Shown one piece after another: positions 10,369 through 19,734 of a stretch of 64,000 nucleotides of DNA (position 1 is its first letter; every line of letters begins with the position of its first letter). Source of the DNA: Lucinisca nassula (Eukaryota; Mollusca; Bivalvia; Lucinida; Lucinidae); NCBI GenBank assembly GCA_963580285.1, contig OY757017.1:13032538-13096537 (forward strand). Reading direction: 5' to 3'. The notes under the pieces were generated by a model. The model made no database searches. It saw nothing but the letters and a program-made list of their open reading frames with translations, and was not told the DNA's origin. The position numbers and the translations under genes are program-made.

Positions 10369-10600
10369 ACAGCTGCAGTATAAAAGAGTAACCATGTAAT
10401 ACTAATCCAAGTTTATTTCTCTTCCAGCGCTGGAATCCTTTCATGCAGCGATCATTAATACTGCATGTTATTTTCTATTACAGACACAGCCTCCAATAAC
10501 CACCTGGCCCTAACCCAATAACACCATACATCCTTGCCCCCAGGGACTCGAGGGGAGGTTAGATTATAAAGCAATATGAATCTCTCAATCTAATTATGCT

Positions 10601-11165
10601 GGGCGTGGGACTAAGGTTTCTAGGTTTCGATCAGAGAGCCAACCAATGCTGCTAACGTTAGGTTACTGACTGCGGGAGGCAATCTGGTTCCCTGTGCCTT
10701 GTTCCATAACCAGTCTTTAATTACATGTAGATGCCCAGAACTGTGTTCAGGACATCCTGAATGCATTGGGTTTGCACATCCGTATATGCCAAAAGTGCTT
10801 GTATGTAGTTTGGCGTGTGCGGATTTGTGGACCTATATATTCCTGTTCAGGCGCACTGGTCACTATGGCTGTGTGTGCCGGAAAATGATTTATATTCATT
10901 GGTTCTCTCGATTTTGGCAGGCGGTTTCATCTGTGTGTCTGGGTCGGGAGAATCAACTGAAGTAGCATATAAGTTTCTCTCTAAACAAATCATTCAATCA
11001 AAAATTGCGCCTGGTCGAGATCGCATGCTTGCTGGGGCATGGGCTGGTTGCAACCTAGGTGGGGGTTATCCCAATCAGACCGTGACCGCTTTGTGCTTCT
11101 GGCCTGCGCCGTCGCGAACAGGTGAATTATTTTTACTAAGAATTTAACAGTGATGCTTATGCTGC
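10601..11165. other. Unassigned, downstream of the non-LTR element
   Basis: Short open frames exist at 10699-10965 and 10815-11147, but they overlap in different frames and show no domain. I treat them as chance. The stretch may hold untranslated sequence of the non-LTR element or an unrelated repeat. Confidence 0.3.
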
Positions 11166-11170
11166 CCAAC

Positions 11171-11500
11171 CCATAGATATAGGCCCCATTCTCATATTTC
11201 TGCCTCTCCGTGCACCTGGGGGCCTCGGGCTGGTGCCCCTGGGGACATGATTCCCCCACTTTGGGCGGACTGGCCGTTCCCGGGGCGGTGGCCCTGGGTC
11301 CCCGGTTGCATGGGTGCGGGGGGAAACACAAAACCCATAGATATAGGCCCCATTCTCATATTTCTGCCTCTCCGTGCACCTGGGGGCCACGGGCTGGTGC
11401 CCCTGGGGACATGATTCCCCCACTTTGGGCGGACTGGCCGTTCCCGGGGCGGTGGCCCTGGGTCCCCGGTTGCATGGGTGCGGGGGGAACACAAAACCCA
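11171..11500. repeat. Tandem duplication of a GC-rich 164-bp unit
   Basis: Unit one runs 11171-11334 and unit two 11335 to about 11500. Both begin CCATAGATATAGGCCCC and end near CATGGGTGCGGGGGG. They differ by very few bases (for example CCTCGGGC against CCACGGGC, and one G or A fewer at the end). Open frames on both strands here (such as 11210-11584 and 11157-11503) are by-products of high GC, and their proteins repeat with the unit. The block is much richer in GC than its surroundings. Confidence 0.85.
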
Positions 11501-11687
11501 CACATTCTTATACAGTGGTTACATAAGCACTGCTTCTACCTCTTACAGACCCTACCCTACATGACTTGGACTAGAGCAGGTTGAACCGAAGCGGGGCGCT
11601 GTGGTTGCGGCTCATTTGCTTTGCACTTATGAGTGCTCCGCCGACGCAACACATCGGTGATAGACAAGTCTAAACTTAGGCTTATGT

Positions 11688-11738
11688 AACCCTAACCCTA
11701 ACCCTAACCCTAGCCCTAACCCTAACCCTAACCCTAAC
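11688..11738. repeat. Interstitial telomere-like array (CCCTAA)n
   Basis: About eight CCCTAA units lie in a row, with one variant CCCTAG. This is the C-rich strand of the animal TTAGGG telomere repeat. It sits about 190 bp from the GC-rich duplication and far from any visible chromosome end. Such sites can arise by break repair or by capture of telomeric DNA. Confidence 0.9.
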
Positions 11739-12400
11739 TTCAATACACACTAATCATACTTTCTTTTGCAGGTACATGGGGATCCTTGACGGGGAATCCC
11801 TCCATACCTCGTGTAGGACAGCTACCGAGAAGTCATCAGCTGGGTGCCCAGAAGGCTGCCTCGTAGAGGCCCCCTTGGGGACACCCTCCTGATGAAACCC
11901 GGAGATGCGCGAAGCGAAGACAGCATGCTGTCAGAACGGAGCAGACATCTCTGGAGTAGGTCAAATACAAAACAATTTAATAGGCGGGGCAACGGTAATG
12001 ACCAAATTTGATAGGGATTTGGACACAGGAAGACCCTTAAAAAAAGCCTTTTAGACCGACCGCTCAAAATGAAAAAAAAAAGCGAAATTGCACAACGGCT
12101 GGTTAGCCACATACTCGCCTTTGCCAACCACATAACTTTTCACCACTAAAAGACACGCCTATGTGTAAACATTATAATTCTAACCACACTGATCCTGAAC
12201 AAAAGAGGGTTACAACACTACCACATACAATCAGTACTGATCCATATTGTATTACAATCCATATATCCCCAATATGATATCCTCCTTCACGGAGGATGAG
12301 ATAATGATATGCAAATATGGCGGTCCGGTCCCAATTGACCCACTTATGAATTTATAAGAACTCGACATCCTACGTCGATGAAAGCATCACCTTTTCAGAA
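11739..12400. other. Unassigned sequence after the telomere-like array
   Basis: There is no recognisable domain. A stem-like word at 12280-12300 (ATCCTCCTTCACGGAGGAT) is a local inverted repeat. The open frame on the - strand at 11822-12133 has no family signature. Confidence 0.3.
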
Positions 12401-13240
12401 ACTGAAAAGCTAAGAAGCAAAATAGGATTGACCTCCTTTCGCATCCTCCGCGATAGAAGTCAACAACTGCACACTGATTGGCTGAATTAACTACAAACTA
12501 AGAGAAAAGCAACAACCAAAACACCAACATATGATATCCCAACGCGACGAAAGTAGGGGCCACTAGTACATGGTACTACCAAGATTATCCTTGTAGAGAC
12601 CTGGGGGGTAGCGACACAGCATAGGCGTGTTCTCAAGGTGGTAGAGCACGGGTACTAGGACATTTTGCAATAGCCGAAATTGGCTGGTCTAATAGTAACC
12701 CTTCCTGGCTCACTTTTGGCCGCCGTTCAAAATTCAAAATTACATGCATTATCACCCTTTAACAAGCACAGTGTCCAAGGCGTTTTCTCTACCATGTCAG
12801 GGGTGGGGGTAGAGTCTAATGGAAGCCAAAACCGATAATGCATGAGAAGCTTTTTTCCTCGGTCAGACAAGGGCTGTGTACTGACACATTTTGCAGCCGG
12901 AATTGGCAACGTGTCACCACATTCTAGAGCCCGACCATTGGTCTGCATCTGCATTCAAAATTCGAACCCCGCCAGAGGACTGCCCATTTTACAGGACAAA
13001 CGCTTAACATTGGGTGCGTTCTGTGCCTACATGACATCTTGAGCGGGGGATGTGAGAGGTGGGATTGACCTACTTCTCACATCCTCCGCGAAAGAAGTCA
13101 CCCAACTCCCAATCGGCTAGCTGATAACTGTCAAGCAGACAGGAGTCAGCATATTGGCAGCCTAGGGAAAAGAGCAGTACCTACAACTAATCCCAGATGG
13201 CGAACTGGGGGTAGCCCCTATGTGCCTATGGCGCCCGGTT
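12401..13240. repeat. Diverged direct repeats, two kinds
   Basis: A segment around 12430-12490 (GGATTGACCT...CATCCTCCGCGA..GAAGTCA) returns at 13063-13125. A second segment at 12650-12735 (GTACT..GACATTTTGCA...ATTCAAAATT) returns at 12877-12965. Spacing is not constant, so this is a broken repeat cluster and not a regular satellite. No coding content is seen. Confidence 0.55.
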
Positions 13241-13716
13241 ACCTTAAAAACAACTGTCAGTCAGTATTAAGTCAGAACAGCATCAACAACCAAATAATGA
13301 AGATTAACAGCTTCAAGGTAAATATCTTCAGAGTGAAGGAGTTGGCTGAAACATGCATACCTAGCTTTGTAGAATATAATATTTTATATCATTCTAAGCC
13401 ATTAAGGAGTAACTCTGTCTAAATTGTGAATAATCATTTTGAGCCGCTGTAAGTTTGAAAAGCAGCTCATTTTAGTGTTTAAATACTTAACTTGTAAAAT
13501 AGATCTTGAATGGTGAGCCAGACGAGCTCATCTTATATCACTTGTTTTAACCGCTCGGAACACGTCGCACGTTACAATAGAACTTAACGACACACCTGTT
13601 CAAAGCATTATTAGTATTAGCTTAACGAGCTCGTGGTCAAATAGTTTTAGCAAGAATAATATCCAGTGAGGTGGTATTTTTGCTGAGTGACTTTTTTTTC
13701 AGCTAAAATATTAACA
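13241..13716. other. Unassigned AT-rich spacer
   Basis: No domain, RNA or repeat membership is recognised, apart from the approach to the terminal-repeat element that follows. Confidence 0.3.
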
Positions 13717-13911
13717 TACTGTAAAATTCTACTGTTGAGACCACCTAAATTAAGACTAAATCTGCTTTAAGAAGCTTCTTAAAAAGTTTCAGTTAGTCTT
13801 TCTTTGTGCTTACTGAACCAGGTGTCTCCTAATAAGACAGCACCTGCGATGGTGTCTAAGACCCCTTTTGAACTGTCCCACAGGTGTTCGTAACATACGA
13901 ATTTTACTGTA
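13717..13911. mobile_element. Short terminal-inverted-repeat element, family H
   Basis: The left end reads ACTGTAAAATTCTACTGTTGAGACCACC. The right end has the complement (TACGAATTTTACTGTA). A second copy lies at 19444-19652 with ends CAGTAAAATTCCGCTATTAA and GAATTTTACTG. About 200 bp, no coding sequence, flanked by TA, so a MITE of mariner-like type is likely. Confidence 0.75.
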
Positions 13912-13948
13912 TTTCAAATTAACTGCTCAAAGTTTTAACGATAGCTTA

Positions 13949-13949
13949 A

Positions 13950-13983
<34 letters not shown>

Positions 13984-14276
13984 CGAGTGATTTGGAGTTT
14001 AACGTCCCCGTCAATACTATTTAGGTCATTTTGGAGACGTTGCTTTCAATTTCGTGGTACTTCTTCCCGACATTGAGGCGAAATGACATCTCAAGCCCCG
14101 CCGCAAATGAAACCAAAAGGTAAATATGCATGGACGGTCCGACTCGCACCATTTTGCCTGACAAGCTTAGAGCCTCTCAGCGGTTAACCAGTGCTCATGT
14201 GCGCGGTCGGATTCAGTTCTGCGCGGAAGCATTTTGCAGCCCAATCTATTTCTTCAAGCCCCGATGGGCGGGGCAA
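13949..14276 (-). mobile_element. SINE-like element, family S
   Basis: The sense strand is the - strand. The 3' tail, here extended into (TTGA)n at 13949-13982, is on the left, and the GC-rich 5' end (CCCCGCCCATCGGGGCTTGA) is on the right. Family S is about 290 bp, and its 3' end reads GACGGGGACGTTAAAC. More than fifteen copies or fragments occur in the window in both orientations. Several elsewhere have 11-13 bp target duplications, which supports RNA-mediated insertion. Confidence 0.85.
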
Positions 14277-14416
14277 TTAGGGCTTAAAAGCTCCTTTTCT
14301 TGGACTATGAGTAACCCTCAGGGGCTTAAATTGTCCCTCCCTCTAACACATTTTGCCTGCTCAGAAATGTGTTCGGACCATTGAAGTATGACTACAGATG
14401 TTCTTGTAAATGATAT
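14277..14416. other. Short spacer
   Basis: Nothing is recognised between the SINE and the next hairpin element. Confidence 0.3.
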
Positions 14417-14643
14417 AACCCACTTAGTACCAGAAACCCAAAAACGGGTACCAGGGCAAACAGTGCAGGCCCAGATCAGACGCCGCAGAATGCGGCGTCT
14501 GATCAGGGCCTACACTGTTTGCGAAAAGTTAAGCCATTTTCCAAATAAAGTTTGAAGAAAAAGCAACCTAACATCCCTAAACTTTGAAATGGACTCCTGG
14601 TATACATAAGGAGGAAAATTCCATTTGGTACAAAAAGGGTTAA
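14417..14643. mobile_element. Hairpin element, family A
   Basis: Terminal inverted repeats AACCCACTTAGTACC and GGTACAAAAAGGGTT enclose a core (about 14457-14523) that folds perfectly: AGATCAGACGCCGCA pairs with TGCGGCGTCTGATC around a GAA turn. Other copies are at 22872, 30605, 31883, 46139 and 55822. Non-coding and MITE-like. Confidence 0.85.
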
Positions 14644-14701
14644 AGTGCCGTCCACCTTATACACTGCGCAAATATATCATATGCATATCGACCCTTGAAA
14701 A

Positions 14702-15001
14702 GATTTGTTTTTAACGGCCCAGTCAACATTATTATATGTCATTTTTAAGCCGGTCATTTTACCTATCCACACTTTTCCTGGGCAGGCGTATACGTAAGTG
14801 GTTAACAAGTACAGAGCACATTCTTTCACCAGAAATTGACAACACTGCCCGTCTTGAATCAGCCGAAGGGAGAGAATGACCATAGATAGGATTTCATGTT
14901 CATTCTCTACGAAAGAATGTTGCCGACCCCGGAAGGTATCGAACCCGCGTCCTCCTGATCACCAGTAAGACGCGCATCCGACTGAGCAACCGAGGCCGGC
15001 G
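14702..15001 (-). mobile_element. tRNA-derived SINE
   Basis: On the - strand the 5' end (right side, near 15001) is a tRNA-like head. It has an acceptor-like GCCGGCC, an A-box-like TTGCTCAGTCGGA and a B-box-like GGTTCGATACC, and the first and last bases of the head pair. The body continues to a 3' end at 14702 that resembles the family S tail (GTTGACTGGGCCGTTAAA). A truncated second copy is at 49588-49820. Because the head leads into this body, it is not a functional tRNA gene. Confidence 0.8.
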
Positions 15002-15036
15002 AACCCTGAAAAGAAAACACTTATTTAGCAATTCAA

Positions 15037-15116
15037 TATTCATCATTATTATTATTATTAGTAGTAGTAGTAGTAGTAGTAGTTGTATAATAATAATTAT
15101 TATTATTGATATTATT
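15037..15116. repeat. Trinucleotide microsatellite
   Basis: Runs of ATT, AGT and ATA/ATT units adjoin each other. They lie next to the tail end of the SINE-like element that follows, and may derive from its tail. Confidence 0.85.
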
Positions 15117-15632
15117 ATTTTGTTTTACGGCTCTTTCAAGATGATTTCACTTATTTCGAGCCGATCGTTAATCAGATGTGGGCACAAACCGAATTACCCG
15201 GAGAAAAAAACACATGATCTTCCGTTGCAGAGCTTGGCATTTCATATGTGGTCCGGGCCAGACTCGAACCGAAGCTTTGTTTGTTTGTTTGAATTTAGGT
15301 TTAACATCCCCGTCAACACTATTAAGGTCATTTTTGAGACGTTGCTACTTTTACCCGACATTGAGATGAAATGACATCTCAAGCCCTTCCGCCCAATGAA
15401 ACCAAAAGCCTTATATGCATTGAATAGTCCGACTGACACCGCTTTGCCAGGACAGGCTTATTTCATATAAGCGGTTTACCAGTACTCGTGTGTGGTCAGT
15501 TTCAGCTCTGCGTGGAAGCATCGTGCAGCCGAATCTATTTCTCCAAGCCCCGATGGGCGGGGTTGAAAACCGCAGCTGTGAGAGTCGTAAAGATTAATAG
15601 ACAGCGCTTTTACCCGTTAGGGAACGGAGGCC
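15117..15632 (-). mobile_element. SINE-like element family G, split by family S
   Basis: The left piece (about 15117-15273) carries the G family words GGCTCTTTCAAGATGATTTC and CGTTAATCAG. The right piece (about 15567-15632) carries ACAGCGCTTTTACCCG and ACGGAGGCCCGTTT. The same order without a break is seen at 58400-58615. Family S has entered between them, so G is the older insertion. On the - strand the 5' part is tRNA-like. Confidence 0.65.
15274..15566 (-). mobile_element. SINE family S, nested in family G
   Basis: A full-length family S copy with its tail (TTTGTTTGTTTG on the + strand) at the left and GGGGCTTGGAGAAAT complement at the right. Flanks AACCGAAGC and AACCGCAGC look like a diverged target duplication. 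Confidence 0.8.
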
Positions 15633-15689
15633 CGTTTAATTTTTGAAAATAGACCTGCTATCAAGAGCAGAAACTAGAAATGCGTCCAT

Positions 15690-16286
15690 AGGACACGGAT
15701 GCCCTCGCCTGAAAATATGTCTATGTTCGTATTAATCCATAGAAAGTTATTGACAGTGTTCAAGTTTTGGACCCTTTCTTTCACATTTGACCTCTAATTA
15801 TGGCCTTGACCTTGGAGGTAAGGACCTTGGATTTATATGAGGCAATCTATGAGGCAGATTGCCTCATAATGGTCAACATTACTGCCAAGTAATTTCAAAA
15901 TCCATCCAGAAATAAGAAAGTTATAGACTGCGTTTAAGTTTCGGACCTTTTTTTTTTTTACCTTTGACCTCTAAGTATGACCCTAACCTTGTAAGTACGG
16001 ACCTAGGTTTTGCACATGACACATCGTCTCATGATGGTTAACATTTCTATAAAGTAATTTTAAAATTCATTCAGAAATAAGAAAGTTATTGACTGTGTTT
16101 AAGCTTTGGACCCTCTTTTTGACCTTTGACCTCTTAGTATAACCTTGACCTTGGAGGTACGGACCTGGGTTTTGCACGTGACACATGGTCTCATGATGGT
16201 TAACATTTCTACAAAGTAATTTCAAAATCCATCTAGAAATAAGCAAGTTATTGGCCGCGTTTAAGTTTCGGACCCTTTTTTTACGG
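15690..16286. repeat. Tandem array, about 175-bp units (family E, left part)
   Basis: Three diverged units each run from a TTTGACCTCT word through CCTTGACCTTGGAGGTA, a GGTTAACATTTCT word and AAGTAATTTYAAAATYCAT to AGTTATTGRCYGCGTTTAAG. A fourth unit is at 18517-18690, beyond a 2.2-kb interruption. Non-coding. The first unit carries a small extra duplication (GAGGCAATC/GAGGCAGATTGCC). Confidence 0.8.
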
Positions 16287-16615
16287 CGTAGCCGTTATGG
16301 ATTTGCTTTTGTCCTACATTTTTCGTTATTCCATTGGTCAATAAAACCACATGTTCAAGGAGATGACCATTTCATTGGTCAATGATTTGCATAAATAAAT
16401 CTACTCAAAAATACGACAGTTTACTGAAGTTTTAACCTAGGAAATGTTTCGTTTTTTATGTGAGACATGAATGAAAAATATATACAGTTTCGGCTTGCTC
16501 ACCGTCTTGTCCTTTGATGACCATACGTCATATGTATAATTGTGTTTCTAGTGAATTCTGTAACTGCTGTGGTGAATAGCTATTTTGACCTAATTTCACG
16601 TGGTTGGTCTATATA

Positions 16616-16681
16616 GCGAAAGGAACGATTTCGCGAAAGGAAGGTTCCTTTCGCGAAAGGAAGAATTTTCTGCGAAAGGAA
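16616..16681. repeat. Short repeated word GCGAAAGGAA
   Basis: The word or a close variant occurs about five times in 66 bases, once inverted so that TTCCTTTCGCGAAAGGAA forms a palindrome. The block ends directly at the tail of a SINE. Confidence 0.7.
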
Positions 16682-16823
16682 TTGTTTGTTTGATTTGAGG
16701 TTTAACGTCCCCATCAACACTGTGTAGGCCATTTTGGAGACGTTGCTTCCAAGTTTGTGGGACTTTTACCCGACATTGAGATGAAATGACACCCCAAGCC
16801 CTGTTGCCCAATGAAACCAATAA
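16682..16823 (-). mobile_element. SINE family S, 5'-truncated
   Basis: Only the 3' half is present: tail TTGTTTGTTTGATTTGAGG at the left, ending after the CCCAATGAAACCAATA word. Typical of incomplete reverse transcription. Confidence 0.8.
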
Positions 16824-17377
16824 AGAGATATAGCATGACAAAAACATGTAATAATCGCATTACAAATTGACAGATGTTTAATTTACAATATATGCTAAAT
16901 AAAAGTTGCAGTGTATCATTTGTCATCAGCATACTTTATGTCCTCCATTTTAACACAAAATGGACATTTTCGAATATCATTAATGTTATATAAATTCTGA
17001 AAAGGAATAAGTGTAATTTGAGTTTTAATTAGGTGCACATAAGATCAAGTTTCCGTCCGTTTGTCTGCTCGTCCGTTTGTTCGTTCGCCTATACGTTTAC
17101 GTTCACCATAGCGACAACCCTAAATGTTAACCCTAGAATTTGTGTTCAAAAACAGTAAATGATAACGTTTTCTTATTTGTTGTGCATATACTTGAGATCA
17201 TATGCTCTTGAAATGAGGTCATGTTTTTAACCTTGACCTTTTACATTGACCTTAGCTCAAACAGGCGGGACACCGCCCTCTGCAAAGCTATTTTTCCTCG
17301 CGTGACATCTGAATTGTTTGAATACAGTAAACCAGTTCATAGCTAGACAATTGTTGCTGTCACTATTGTAGCTCATA

Positions 17378-18471
17378 TTGCACGACCCGCAGAAAAAGCG
17401 ACCGACTGAAGTCGGTTAATTTTCTAAGAGTGCCCTAAAATCACCGTGTCATTCTCTCAGTCTGTCTGTCCGTCCGTAACCCGTTTGTGAAAATTGGTGA
17501 TAGTGACTTAACCGCTTGGAATATTTAAACAATTTTTGGCATACTGATAGATATCAATGAGATCTAACCAGTGAACTTACGAAATATTACATTGCATTTA
17601 GTATAGCCTCGCCGAGGCGAAAAATGTGAAAAATTTCGAACTGCTTCTCCTCGGAAACCGTTGGGCCGATTGAAGTCAAATTTCATATGGAGCCTCTATG
17701 GGATGGGGGAAACCAAAATTTGCTCATGGGGTCCAGGTCACATGACCCAAATGGCCGCCAAGCCATATATGGTCTGTCTGTCTGTCCGTCCGTAACCCGT
17801 TTGTGAAAATTGGTGATAGTGACTTAACCGCTTGGAATTATTAAACAATTTTTGGCATACTGATATAGTATCAATGAGGTCTAACCAATGAACTTGCGAA
17901 ATATTACATTCCATTTAGTATAGCCTCGCCGAGGCGAAAAATGTGAAAATTTTCGAACTGCTTCTCCTCGGAAACCGTTGGGCCGATTAAGGTCAAATTT
18001 CATATGGAGCCTCTATGGGATGGAGGAAACCAAAATTTGCTCATGGGGTCCAGGTCCCATGACCAAAATGGCCGCCAAGCCATATATGGTAAAAACCCTT
18101 CAAAATAGTCTTCTCCAGAACCACTTGGCAGATTTTCACGAAACTTGATAAATAACATCTGGGACGTAGGCCCATCATAAATTGCTAAAATGGTGACCCT
18201 GGGTTGACCTTGACCTTCTTTGTGCCTAGGTCAAACTTTGACACATATGCTTTTGTATTGGAAAAGTGAGGGTGCATTTTATCCTGCAAACGATTCAGAA
18301 TACAGTACTAAAGTATTAGATATATTTTTGCTCCTTACGATAAGGCGCATTTATTGGGGGAACCGTTTTAGGTCCAGGTCACATGACCAAAATGGCCGCC
18401 ATACCCATATATGGTAACACTCATAAAGCTAAAAGCATCCGGCGGGTCGTGCACTTCAGCTGAAGCACTGG
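17378..18471. mobile_element. Tandem-array element family D, two-unit copy
   Basis: The ends are TTGCACGACCCGC at the left and GCGGGTCGTGCA followed by CTTCAGCTGAAG at the right, giving inverted 10-bp words near both termini and a palindrome at the right end. Inside are two units of about 317 bp (17450-17773 and 17774-18090), each with CTGTCTGTCCGTCC, a GCCTCGCCGAGGC palindrome and CCATATATGG. The same element lies inverted at 24809-26555 with four units. No protein is encoded. The architecture recalls non-autonomous Helitron-like elements reported from bivalves (the pearl type), but that link is an inference. Confidence 0.8.
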
Positions 18472-18516
18472 TTTTTAAACAACCTTCCAATTAAATCTAC
18501 GCCGCATATCTTTTTT

Positions 18517-18800
18517 AAAGATATTTCTTGTTACCTTTGACCTCTAAGTATGATCTTGACCTTGGAAATACGGACCTGGGTTTTGCCTATGACACATCGT
18601 TTCATGATGGTTAACATTTCTGCAAAGTAATTTTAAAATCCATCCTGAAATAAGAAAGTTATTGGCTGCGTTTAAGTTTCGGACGGACGAACGAACGAAC
18701 GAACGTAGGAACGAACGAACGGAGGGACGGACGGACGGACGGACGGACAGGGGGAACGCTATATGCCCTTCTACTATTCTTTGAATGGCAGGGGCATAAA
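18517..18800. repeat. Family E, right part with GGAC simple repeat and end
   Basis: One more 175-bp unit is followed by (GAAC)n and (GGAC)n at 18680-18752 and then AGGGGGAACGCTATATGCCC and ATGGCAGGGGCATAAA. This probably marks one end of the family E element split by the insertions at 16.3-18.5 kb. Confidence 0.7.
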
Positions 18801-19138
18801 ATTGTGGCATCGTTCGATTAGAGTCAAGGTTTTTATTTTATTTTTAGATAATCAAGCATGCACTTTCTGCAGTGTCTAATTACAGTCTTAAGATTTCTCT
18901 GAGGCTGGTAATCATGTCTGAATTGAACCATTCTAGCCAAGCTGACAATCCCACTTGAAGGATATTTTCAATAAGCGGTGTCTAATCTGGGCACATATTT
19001 TTCTGCGAACTAAATCAATTTCAGTAAATATCGAAAATCAATCTAGATATATCTTTTGAGTAAATAGACCCTTTGAAGTTAAAAGGTTGGTAAGTCTATT
19101 CAGACATAAATGAGTGAAAATACGACCCATTAACCAAG
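18801..19138. other. Unassigned spacer
   Basis: Nothing is recognised. Confidence 0.3.
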
Positions 19139-19420
19139 ACATCACGAAAACACGCCTCTATAAATTTGACCCCCTTGAACCCCACTTTTATATAGTAAAC
19201 TAGGGTTTCCGGGGGTGTATCCTTATTTTTCTTATTTCTGCCCTAAAATATAGATTGTGGATACTCGTTAGAACCGCCTCATCGAGGCGGTTCTTACGAG
19301 TATCCACCATCTATATTTTGAGCAGAAATAAGAAAAATATCACAATTTTTCATCATAAAATTTTCAATTTTTCGGCGGTAAAACAGTCAATGTATTTGTA
19401 TAGGCGTGTTTTCGTAATGA
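19139..19420. mobile_element. Hairpin element, family C
   Basis: Terminal inverted repeats ATCACGAAAACACGCCT and AGGCGTGTTTTCGTAAT enclose a central palindrome at 19249-19316. Here the arms carry GTGGATACTCG and CGAGTATCCAC, a paired change relative to the usual GTGGGTACTCG and its complement. Non-coding. Confidence 0.88.
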
Positions 19421-19443
19421 ATCATATAAAGTATATGATATAT

Positions 19444-19652
19444 GCAGTAAAATTCCGCTATTAAGACCACCTAAAATTAATACTAATTCTGCTTTAAAAA
19501 GCTAATTTTAAATGTTCCACTTAATTTTCCTTCGTGATTTCCGCCTCCAGTGTCGTTTAGTCATGGACCACCTTTGGGTCTGTTCAAAAATGGTCTTAAA
19601 GACCACTTTTGAACAGCCACAAAGGTGGTCTTAATACAGGAATTTTACTGTA
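19444..19652. mobile_element. Short terminal-inverted-repeat element, family H
   Basis: Second copy of the element at 13717-13911. The ends are CAGTAAAATTCCGCTATTAA and TTAATACAGGAATTTTACTG. An internal inverted pair (CAAAAATGGTCTTAAAGACC and CACTTTTGAACAG) adds a hairpin. Confidence 0.8.
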
Positions 19653-19734
19653 TATGGATTAGACAAATGTGATATTTTACGATCCTTGGGCGTACAACTG
19701 ATATTGACGGCCTGCTCTCCTTGCATAATGATTT

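Larger units (their letters stand above)
5681..10600 (+). mobile_element. Non-LTR retrotransposon, RNase H-bearing (I-superfamily-like)
   Basis: An ORF1 tail with three CCHC-type knuckles is followed by ORF2 with AP-type endonuclease, RT and a C-terminal RNase H. This order is known for the I superfamily (I, Nimb, LOA, R1-related groups). I cannot place it more finely without a tree. The 5' part of ORF1 is missing or unrecognised. The 3' end is uncertain: no poly-A or simple tail is evident between 10369 and 10700, and the end given is an estimate. Confidence 0.85.
16287..17377. other. Mixed stretch interrupting family E
   Basis: It holds five GCGAAAGGAA-like words at 16616-16681, a truncated family S SINE at 16682-16823 and, from about 17060, a CGTCCGTTTGTC-rich stretch with CCTTGACCTT words. 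The last part may be a further diverged tandem-array element. No genes are seen. Confidence 0.5.

Noticed and set aside
10699..10965. Cys-rich small protein gene
   Set aside because: There is no signal peptide pattern and no regular Cys spacing, and it overlaps other frames of similar length.
11157..11584. Overlapping open frames of more than 100 codons on both strands
   Set aside because: They arise from the GC-rich duplicated unit, and the peptides repeat with the DNA. No domain is present.
12370..12440. C/D-box small nucleolar RNA (GATGA and CTGA words)
   Set aside because: Spacing and terminal stem are not convincing, and the words are common.
14930..15001. A functional tRNA gene on the - strand
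   Set aside because: The B-box is degenerate, and the sequence continues into a dispersed repeat. It is a SINE head.
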